Below, piece by piece: positions 1 to 5,150 of a stretch of 5,150 nucleotides of DNA. This DNA is from Globobulimina sp. (taxonomy: Eukaryota; Foraminifera; Rotaliida), in the NCBI GenBank assembly GCA_003354225.1, contig PIVH01000696.1, positions 1-5,150 on the forward strand, given 5' to 3'. Within the stretch, counting starts at the first letter, position 1, and every line of letters begins with the position of its first letter. The notes beneath the pieces were generated by a model that was not told where the DNA came from, did no database searches, and saw only the letters and a list, made by a program, of their open reading frames with translations. The translations under genes and the position numbers were made by a program.

Positions 1-316
1 CCTGAAATTAGCCTGTGGCTCCCTGGCTTATGGTTAACGCTGTCCATGACCTTCCACCATTGGTACGGTTGCACGCATTTTGCTCGCGAGATTATGGCCC
101 GATTACGCAAATATATTTATATTGTGGGCGCCTCTGCCATTAAATACGAGGAGACGCAGTTGGTGGTCTGGCAAGCGTTGATGGCTAGGATGACGAGAGA
201 GTGCCATTTGTTGCACGGCGATGACGAAGGATTTAAGGATTCGGTGTACAGATTCTTTGCTGACACTGGAATGGAAGGCATATTGCCGGCGATATGGGTA
301 GCAAATGATTTGTTAG
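1..316 (+). CDS. Exon (5'-partial): Walker A half of a soluble-adenylyl-cyclase-like STAND/AAA pseudo-NTPase
   Basis: The frame is open from base 1, so the gene begins upstream; this piece encodes residues 1-105 and the first base of codon 106. Residues 12-18 form a hydrophobic strand, followed by W-Y-G-C-T-H-F-A-R-E-I at 21-31. That is where the ADCY10 family has its P-loop (G-x-G-K-S/T and a helix), but Lys is replaced by Cys24 and the first Gly by Phe18. Next come a second strand (Y-I-Y-I-V-G, 38-43), a segment with V-V-W at 55-57 that resembles the family's conserved (F/Y)xxW region, and L-P-A-I-W-V-A-N-D-L-L-G (95-106). In ADCY10, as I recall it, an N-D motif at this point is followed by x-x-F and then Walker B. 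Walker B is absent here but is found at the start of the exon at 1979, so I join the two. ADCY10-family proteins carry two cyclase domains N-terminal to this module; whether this gene does cannot be seen. Coding status is likely; the exact exon end is inferred. Confidence 0.66.
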
Positions 317-340
317 GTTTGTTACATTTTTATATACACT

Positions 341-1828
341 TTAAGCGCTCAGTAAATCTATGCTTAATTTGCTTGGCTTGGCGTCGGGTTTCACATTGTC
401 TGCCTCGCTTCGTTCGGTGTGGTGTATAACGTTTGATAGTTTAGGTTGCATTTTAGCCGTTTTCTGTGGTGATAGGAAGTATTTATTTGATATGTTTTCT
501 ACGAGCTGTTGAATGTTAACGCTGTTTGCATTGGAGAACAATAAGTCACATTGGTGTTTCTGTGGTGCTTTTGTTGCTTTGATTTCGTTTGAGTTTAGCG
601 TCTGAGCGAGATTTTGCGTCAATTGGGTTATCTTTTTGGCAGTTTCCGGAGAGTTTGAATATACGTGTTGTGGAAAGATGAATTTCGGCGGTTTTTGATG
701 TAATTGTTTGTGATATAATGACGAATATGAATGGCTTTGTTTTTGTGTTTGCGGAGTGAAGATTTTGTTTCGATTTGGTGTGGAACATTGTGTGTCGTTG
801 TCACTTAAGCAGTATTTTGTTGGCGTTGTATAAATATGGTGGTACCTTTTGTATTTGTATTTTGCTTCGAGTTTGGGAATAAATGTGCAATGTTTCTCCA
901 GTTCTATCTGCTCCGATGTTTTGCCTCGCACTTTTTGTGCGTTTTTACAATTTGACGGCACTGCAAAGCCCTGTTCACAATTGAGCATATCACAATATTT
1001 TGGGGCACTGTTTGGTCGATAATTGTCAGTATCGGTCAAATTGCAACATTGCAACAGGCGATGGGACTGTTTTCGCGATTTGTTCATATTTGGTCTGAAT
1101 GTACACGGATCCAATTCCTTTTGCTTCATCGCGTTTTTGTATTGCTTTCGTTGTATTCGCTTTTTATACAAATTTTTGTAATGGGCCGTATGTAATCGGT
1201 GCACAGTTTGCGATCGCGATGGATGCGGACATTTATTGGCTGTGCCAAGTTGAGTATTGATACAATGTATAGCTCGATCAATATTTCCACCGTGGAACAA
1301 CTTATTTAATATTTGACTAAATTCATCGGGATAGAACGAGTCGTCATCGTGGAATTGCTTTGATAATATCGTATTTAATGTGTTTGAGAATGTTTTAAAA
1401 TCAATTTTTCCGTTTTTATGTGCACCGTTTGAGGCATACATAGCTCGCCATAACCTCCGCATCATTGGGTCTTGCGTATGGAACATGGCTAACTGAGTTA
1501 CGCCGTTCTCAAATTGTGATATGTTCATTTCACGGTGTTTGCCGCCACAAACTTTGTTATAAATGCGTGTCAAAACGCATCTGTATTGCTTACTTTGTGT
1601 TTGTTTTGTTGGAGGATTTGGTGTTTGTTGATGTTGATACTTTGGATATAATTGTTGCGGGTGCTCGTCATCGCTGTTTTGTGTGGAAAATTGGTTAATG
1701 AAATGATGCAAATCTGAATTTGTAGATGATTGGCCGCCGTCTGATGTACTCGGTGTTGACGAAATTGTCCTCAATGCCTGGGATGTTGACGGCAATTCAT
1801 TTTTGCTTAAAATATACCTTTTTTCCAT
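341..1828 (-). CDS. Intron-nested protein with EF-hand-like pair and two CTFxP motifs, function unknown
   Basis: This is an uninterrupted 495-codon frame from ATG at 1828 to TAA at 343-341. That ATG is the first after an in-frame upstream TGA (1858-1856). I do not recognise a specific family. Residues 1-80 are Ser/Thr/Gln-rich and probably disordered. Residues 87-155 look like two EF-hands: the second (R-L-W-R-A-M at 125-130, loop 135-146, K-I-D-F-K-T-F at 141-147) keeps Gly140 and Ile142 but lacks acidic ligands at loop positions 1 and 12. The first is weaker (M-N-I-S-Q-F at 101-106). Neither should bind Ca2+ canonically. Basic stretches follow (218-235), then D-P-C-T-F-R-P (240-246) and K-H-C-T-F-I-P (312-318), a duplicated motif widespread in protist proteins of mostly unknown role. 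The C-terminal third is Lys/Gln/Ser/Thr-rich. There is no signal peptide or membrane segment. The gene lies wholly within the host intron and is more AT-rich than the host exon. Its length and non-random features make it very likely real. Confidence 0.8.
   Translation of the reverse strand: MEKRYILSKNELPSTSQALRTISSTPSTSDGGQSSTNSDLHHFINQFSTQNSDDEHPQQLYPKYQHQQTPNPPTKQTQSKQYRCVLTRIYNKVCGGKHREMNISQFENGVTQLAMFHTQDPMMRRLWRAMYASNGAHKNGKIDFKTFSNTLNTILSKQFHDDDSFYPDEFSQILNKLFHGGNIDRAIHCINTQLGTANKCPHPSRSQTVHRLHTAHYKNLYKKRIQRKQYKNAMKQKELDPCTFRPNMNKSRKQSHRLLQCCNLTDTDNYRPNSAPKYCDMLNCEQGFAVPSNCKNAQKVRGKTSEQIELEKHCTFIPKLEAKYKYKRYHHIYTTPTKYCLSDNDTQCSTPNRNKIFTPQTQKQSHSYSSLYHKQLHQKPPKFIFPQHVYSNSPETAKKITQLTQNLAQTLNSNEIKATKAPQKHQCDLLFSNANSVNIQQLVENISNKYFLSPQKTAKMQPKLSNVIHHTERSEADNVKPDAKPSKLSIDLLSA
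866..898 (-). other. CTFxP motif copy 2 in the nested gene
   Basis: Residues 311-321 read E-K-H-C-T-F-I-P-K-L-E, with I-E-L just before. The Cys, Thr, Phe and Pro line up exactly with the first copy, and both are preceded by a Glu-Leu pair and followed by basic residues. This supports an internal repeat rather than chance. Confidence 0.6.
1076..1114 (-). other. CTFxP motif copy 1 in the nested gene
   Basis: Residues 239-251 of the nested protein contain L-D-P-C-T-F-R-P-N-M-N, preceded by a K-Q-K-E stretch. The pattern E/L-x-x-C-T-F-x-P-x-(I/L/M)-x recurs in many ciliate, kinetoplastid and other protist proteins, usually in several copies. A second copy lies 72 residues downstream. Confidence 0.6.
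1364..1585 (-). other. Degenerate EF-hand-like pair in the nested gene
   Basis: Residues 82-155 give two helix-loop-helix-like units. The second loop keeps the structural Gly at position 6 and Ile at position 8 but has Gly at position 1 and Thr at position 12. The first loop lacks the central Gly and ends in Gln. The spacing M-x-x-x-x-F and I-x-x-x-x-F is the same in both. I infer a structural or protein-binding EF fold rather than a Ca2+ sensor. Residues 160-178 (D-D-D-S-F-Y-P-D-E-F) could be part of another such unit. Confidence 0.45.
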
Positions 1829-1978
1829 GGCACATTTTTTAATACATTTACAAACTCATAATATAAATTCTGGCATTATAATGACATTAAAAATATTTAA
1901 TAAAACAGTATAAAAATATAAAATGGAAAAAATTAACAATTTTAATTTGTCGCTTGTGCATTTTGTCAAAATATGCAG
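1829..1978 (-). promoter_or_regulatory. AT-rich intron end: likely promoter/5' UTR of the nested gene and acceptor region of the host intron
   Basis: These 150 bases separate the nested gene's ATG from host exon 2 and contain no coding frame of note. Read on the minus strand they hold TATA-like runs (ATTTTATATTTTTATAC, complement of about 1906-1922; TTTATATTATGAG nearer the ATG). Short out-of-frame ATGs lie upstream of the chosen start. The same DNA on the plus strand must supply the host gene's branch site and acceptor. No specific factor site is recognisable, so the promoter call rests on position and composition. Confidence 0.4.
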
Positions 1979-4752
1979 GAACAAAATTCCACATTGAACC
2001 GGAGCAGGAAGAATCCATTAAAGCTGAAGAAAAAATGAATTTTATGACGGAAATCGTGCTGCATTTTCTCCGCATCGTCTCGCAATACGCCCCGTTGCTG
2101 TTAGTCATCGTGAAACACCAATTTATGTCCAAAGATGATTGGTTTTTAACGCACGCAGTCTGCAAAAAAATCAAATCTGGCGAATTGCGAAATGTTTCAT
2201 TTATGGTCACCGGCTGGCCACAGCGCAACAAATCGTATTCGAACCGGTACAGCCACCGAGACGCTGCGATGTGTTACAAAACCTTTCGCGAAGAATACTG
2301 CAATACAAACAACAACATTATAAATGCGGGCTCGGCCTCCAACGAAGTCAGCAACGCAGAGCTCATCAAAAAAACTGCCGTCACCGGTATGGGCAATGCA
2401 GACTGCGCCACCACGGTGCAATTACCACGTTGGACCAAGTCCGAAGTGGAGCAATTTTTGAAAGTCGAGTTTGATATCAAACGCTGCAGTCCTATGTTGG
2501 TGAAGTTTTTGCACAACAAAGCCGGTGGAATACCAGCAATGTCCAAAGCGTTGGTACGCGATCACCATTTGGTCTTCGTCAAAAATGGCGGCAATTTGGA
2601 CTGTTCCTCCATTGAGAAGTTAGGCGACTTAGCCTTAGGATTCAAAGAGACCGACATTCATTTTGCAATCCCTGCGTCCATACAATCGTATTTCGGCAAA
2701 ATGCTGGATTCATTGAACGATTATGCAAACTCGCAATTTATTCTGATTACCATTAAAACGGCAGCATTGATCTGCGTGGGGCAGGAATTCCAATCCCTGG
2801 CCTTTGCATTGGACACATTGCGTTCCTGCCACCCACTGTTCAATGACTGCGACGAGATGTATTTCAATGACGAATTCGAAGAAGCCATCGAAATATTGGT
2901 GTTCGAAGGCTTTATTCGCCGCGGCTTTGAAGCCGAAGCTTTCCAACAATTCAATTCATTGCGGAACACCAAACAAAAACAGAAATTGCATTTTTACGGC
3001 TACGGCTTCCACGAAGCAAATAACAACGTAAACGAGGCCAATACTAACAAGAAATCGTCTTTTTATGTATTCACGTCCGGGTTTTGCCGCGATGTGATTT
3101 ATAATCTGATGCTATTTAAGCAAAGGTCGGAGCTACACAAATCTGTGTCGGAGGTACTGCGCAAATACGACGCCTTGCTGACCGCCTCCAACATGGCCAA
3201 CAACGAAGTGCGAAATGCGTTGCGTAGACACGAAACCTTGCTGCAATTCGACGGAATGAAAAGCAACTTTGAGATTGAGAGCGAGCAAAATAAAAATATT
3301 AATCTCAACGACAGCGACATGAATTTGATGAATAGCAGCCGCGGCAAACACCGCTTCGTGGATTCGCAGCAATTATTCCACCAAAACAGCAAACTGCCCC
3401 GTTTTGACATCGGTGCTCAGGAAACGCCGATTGAGTCCATCCGCGACATGGACGAATACAAACAAATGAGCGAACTGAATGAGATGAACCGAAACCGAAA
3501 GCGAAACCAGAACCGCAGTGAGCTGAGTTTCGATGGCTATGACGACTATGACTTGGAGTCGCCGTACCCGCCAAGCATAGCGAGCATCGAGATCGCAAAC
3601 GCAATGAATAATATTAATATGAATATGAATAGTTACATGAATAATTACCGCAGCATCCCCTCCTCCGTGCTGGTGGTCTATCTAATGAGTGCCCGGAATA
3701 TCCCACGTTTGGATGCGTGGCAAATACCAAACTTATATGTGACTTTCCATTATGGCAATGGCAAAGAGCAGCATTTGTCGCGCAGTGTAATCACGTCCAA
3801 TTCCGACGACAATGACGATCCGATCTGGAATGAATATGCTGCGATTCCGTTGAGCAGAGAGCTTTTGACCAGTAACGGCTACGCGGCGCCAAAGATTACG
3901 CTCAAATTCTGGGACTATTCGCCCATTCGGCCCGACGACGATGTGATGATTGGCAAGATTTGCATCGATTTGCTGCATTTGTATGAAGAGCAAATCAAAC
4001 AACAACGGCATTTGGAGCATAAGTTGCGGACTCCGCGCAATTCTGTGTCTGCGTTGAACTTCCAATACGGATTAAAAAAGCAACTGGAGGATCGGGACTA
4101 TATTTATGTGTCCAAGTCGATGAAAATGATCATCGACGATGACTTGAAACAGTGCGTTCCGAATGGGAAACAAGCGTCGATGTTTGAGGCGATGTTCAAA
4201 TTTTGTGTGTTGCCCAATGAGTCGAATTCCAATGAGAATGAGAATGAGAATGAGAATGAGGCTCCCAATCAGAATGAGAATGGACATGCAACATTTTCGA
4301 TGAATGAATCGAGGGAGTTGCGTACTTCTGAAATGATGAAGAAAATGAATATGGCATTGCATGAGAATCAGTTGAGCGAATTGGACGATTTGAATGAGCT
4401 CAGTGGCGGTCCCAACAATGGACATAATAATAATAATAACAATAACAATGCAGCCGCGCATATTGTGGGCAATATGTCAATGGTCGGCAATATCAATCAC
4501 ATGCCGCAAATGTCGCATATTGAGCAGCAGCAGCAACAGCAACAGCAGTTTATGCCTCATCATTTGCAGCAATCGACTGGTTTGGCAAAGTATGTCTCTT
4601 CGTTGAATACAAAGAATATTAATCAGAATATTGCACAGCCGCCGCTCATACAAAATTATTCCAACGATGACAGCTATTTTTTGACGCAATTGGAGAATGA
4701 GGAAGAAATTCCATTTCATGATCAAGAATCTTTGGATTATGATTCCAACTGA
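1979..4752 (+). CDS. Main 3' exon: sAC-like STAND pseudo-NTPase (distal half), C2 domain and low-complexity tail
   Basis: The frame is open from the acceptor at 1979 to TGA at 4750-4752 and adds 923 whole residues (107-1029 of the joined partial protein). Residues 144-160 (P-L-L-L-V-I-V-K-H-Q-F-M-S-K-D-D-W) match the Walker B region of ADCY10-family NTPases, but the acidic pair is Val150-Lys151. Residues 288-292 are G-G-I-P-A, matching the family's G-x-P segment that precedes a helix. Residues about 330-490 follow the family's distal helical part, ending in F-V-F-T-S-G-F-C-R-D-V-I-Y-N and Q-R-S-E-L-H (487-492). A Met/Asn-rich linker (about 520-665) leads to a C2 domain (667-774). The tail has Asn-Glu, Asn8 and Gln8 tracts and an acidic end. 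I see no TPR array or membrane segment, so a cytosolic, lipid- or partner-binding scaffold is plausible. The reading frame is very secure; the family call is moderately secure. Confidence 0.85.
2092..2142 (+). other. Degenerate Walker B region of the STAND module
   Basis: Residues 144-160 have the hydrophobic strand L-L-L-V-I and then V-K-H-Q-F-M-S-K-D-D-W. The ADCY10 family, as I recall, has an Asp-Glu pair, A-Q-F and an Asp before S-x-S-W. Here the pair is Val-Lys (codons 2110-2115) and the later Asp is Ser. The fold context survives but the Mg2+/water-activating acids do not. Confidence 0.6.
3484..3521 (+). repeat. Arg/Asn hexamer-like coding repeat
   Basis: Degenerate ACCGAA/GCGAAA/ACCAGA units encode M-N-R-N-R-K-R-N-Q-N-R-S. 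This is a short basic low-complexity stretch in the linker before the C2 domain. Confidence 0.5.
3601..3648 (+). repeat. Met/Asn-rich low-complexity coding tract
   Basis: AAT and ATG codons dominate (A-M-N-N-I-N-M-N-M-N-S-Y-M-N-N-Y), directly before the first strand of the C2 domain. It is probably a disordered linker generated by AT-rich repeat expansion. Confidence 0.6.
3661..3987 (+). other. C2 domain with partly altered Ca2+ site
   Basis: Residues 667-774 give the C2 pattern in order: a strand (S-V-L-V-V-Y-L-M-S-A-R-N-I-P), L-D-x(5)-N-L-Y-V-T-F, D-D-P-I-W-N-E, I-T-L-K-F-W-D, and D-D-D-V-M-I-G-K-I. In Ca2+-binding C2 domains loop 1 has D-x-x-G-x-S-D-P-Y-V; here the first Asp is kept (684) but the second is Asn690. 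Loop 3 keeps Asp751 and Asp758-760 but has Ser753 where W-D-x-D would place an Asp. Ca2+ binding is therefore uncertain. Confidence 0.8.
4231..4260 (+). repeat. (AATGAG)5 hexanucleotide tract encoding Asn-Glu repeats
   Basis: Five perfect AATGAG units encode (Asn-Glu)5, with a partial echo (AATGAGAATG) at 4273-4282. The DNA repeat is perfect rather than codon-varied, so it is probably recent and length-variable. Confidence 0.9.
4426..4449 (+). repeat. Poly-Asn tract (8 residues)
   Basis: Eight AAT/AAC codons lie between a His and three Ala residues. Codons are mixed (four AAT, then alternating AAC/AAT), so the tract is less pure than the AATGAG repeat. Confidence 0.9.
4525..4548 (+). repeat. 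Poly-Gln tract (8 residues)
   Basis: Eight CAG/CAA codons, six CAG and two CAA, interrupt the tail between I-E and F-M-P. The CAA interruptions would tend to stabilise the tract. Confidence 0.9.
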
Positions 4753-4878
4753 TTTTGAATTATTAAATTAATTGTTTGTTTGTTTGTGAATTACCACTTT
4801 TCTGCATGTAGATACGTACGAAAATAACGGAAAATATAGGACATAAATAACAATCACACACAGTCAAAAATTAATAAA
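4753..4878 (+). terminator. 3' UTR and poly(A) signal of the STAND/C2 gene
   Basis: After the TGA the sequence turns AT-rich, with a (TTTG)-type run at 4773-4787. AATAAA lies at 4873-4878, about 120 bases past the stop. A GT-rich element (TTGTTTGTTG, 4904-4913) follows at a distance typical of a downstream cleavage element. A second AATAAA at 5083-5088 could be an alternative site. Confidence 0.55.
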
Positions 4879-5150
4879 TCTTGCCTGTCACCAACATAAT
4901 CACTTGTTTGTTGCATTGATATTTTAATTTTTGGATATTTGACATTTAATGATGATGATATTGATGAATATAAATAATATAACCAACTTCGTCTATTTCC
5001 TCTCCCTTCTTTTCTATCCTTCCATACGCCATATAATGAACATTTTATTTTATTTCTTTTTCTTGTTTCACTTAAAATATCCAATAAACCACATAATGAA
5101 AATTGATATGAAGATTCTCACAAACCACTCGTACATTGAATAACAATATG
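4879..5150. other. AT-rich intergenic DNA, no gene recognised
   Basis: The stretch holds ATG/ATA-rich repeats (about 4947-4980), a nearly pure pyrimidine tract on the plus strand (about 4987-5024) and a second AATAAA (5083-5088). Short frames on both strands show no domain-like features and are dominated by compositional bias. It may include the promoter of a gene beyond the right edge, but nothing in the sequence proves that. Confidence 0.5.

Larger units (their letters stand above)
317..1978 (+). other. Large phase-1 intron of the STAND/C2 gene, hosting an antisense gene
   Basis: The donor is G|GTTTGT at 317 and the acceptor is ATATGCAG|GA ending at 1978. The acceptor follows an AT-rich stretch with a possible branch site ATTAAC at 1932-1937. 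Both sites fall after the first base of a codon, so splicing restores a Gly codon and keeps the frame. The join reads N-D-L-L-G-T-K-F, which has the spacing I recall for the equivalent segment of human ADCY10. Exon 2's frame also has no ATG until 2035, although family-like sequence begins about 50 bases earlier, so exon 2 needs an upstream exon. Other donors (GTAGCA at 298, GTAAAT at 352) and other in-phase acceptors (AG ending at 2004 or 2007) cannot be excluded. The intron is 1,662 nt and is mostly filled by the opposite-strand gene. Confidence 0.62.

Noticed and set aside
298-352. A 55-base intron, GTAGCA to CAG, that would put TAA right after Trp99
   Set aside because: It would end the protein between Walker A and Walker B and leave exon 2 without a start. 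The phase-1 join to 1979 explains more. It could still be an alternative transcript.
46-429. A stand-alone 127-aa gene from ATG 46 to TAA 429
   Set aside because: The frame is open upstream of that ATG to base 1 and family-like sequence starts before it. After about 318 the reading loses family resemblance and runs over the 3' end of the opposite-strand gene, so the tail is more likely intron.
546-788. 80-codon minus-strand frame
   Set aside because: It overlaps the nested gene in another frame of the same strand and has no independent features.
1954-1978. Start of the large plus-strand frame at 1954
   Set aside because: The codon there is TTG, not ATG, and the sequence up to 1978 looks like an intron end with an AG acceptor. 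The first ATG (2035) lies inside the family-like region.
4854-5084. 76-codon minus-strand frame in the 3' intergenic region
   Set aside because: Its basic, Ser-rich sequence follows from the pyrimidine tract on the other strand. It has no motif and overlaps the inferred poly(A) region.
5029-5104. Similar CCAYATAATGAA segments spaced 60 bases apart
   Set aside because: Identity is limited to about 12 bases in AT-rich DNA and the flanks diverge, so chance is sufficient.
4949-5143. 64-codon plus-strand frame
   Set aside because: It is Met/Asn/Phe-rich sequence from AT-rich DNA with no recognisable domain.
1-5150. tRNA, rRNA, CRISPR array, transposon ends or terminal inverted repeats
   Set aside because: I saw no cloverleaf-like sequence, regular spaced direct repeats, transposase-like frame, or flanking duplication around the nested gene.

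Overview
The window looks like nuclear DNA from a free-living eukaryotic microbe. The evidence is an intron with GT..AG ends, an AATAAA-type poly(A) signal, proteins rich in Asn, Gln and Met homopolymer tracts, EF-hand-like and C2 modules, and no ribosome-binding sites or operon spacing. The style (Asn/Gln runs, soluble-adenylyl-cyclase-like NTPase, AT-rich non-coding DNA) would suit a rhizarian such as a foraminiferan, or an amoebozoan. The sequence alone does not fix the taxon.

The central reading is one plus-strand gene split by a large intron. Exon 1 (1-316, open at its 5' end) and exon 2 (1979-4752) encode consecutive pieces of the same domain: the STAND/AAA-type NTPase module of the soluble adenylyl cyclase (ADCY10) family. 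Exon 1 carries the Walker A region up to an N-D-L-L-G segment. Exon 2 resumes with T-K-F and then gives the Walker B region, the G-G-I-P segment and the distal helical part. A donor at 317 and an acceptor at 1978 are both phase 1 and join the halves with family-like spacing. Both nucleotide-binding motifs have lost their key residues, so this looks like a pseudo-NTPase. It is followed by a low-complexity linker, a C2 domain with some Ca2+ ligands replaced, and a tail with Asn-Glu, poly-Asn and poly-Gln tracts. Any cyclase catalytic domains would lie upstream of the window.

Inside that intron, on the minus strand, sits a complete intronless 495-codon gene (341-1828). Its product has a degenerate EF-hand-like pair and two copies of a C-T-F-x-P motif common in protist proteins. 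Its stop codon is only 24 bases from the host intron's donor, so its 3' UTR probably runs antisense to host exon 1. Its promoter must lie in, or reach through, the AT-rich last 150 bases of the intron.

Bases 4753-5150 hold the host gene's 3' UTR, a good AATAAA signal with a GT-rich element after it, and AT-rich intergenic DNA with a pyrimidine tract. I see no further gene there. The two genes do not form an operon. Both encode proteins with Ca2+-type modules (EF-hand-like, C2) that have lost ligand residues, but a shared function is only a guess.
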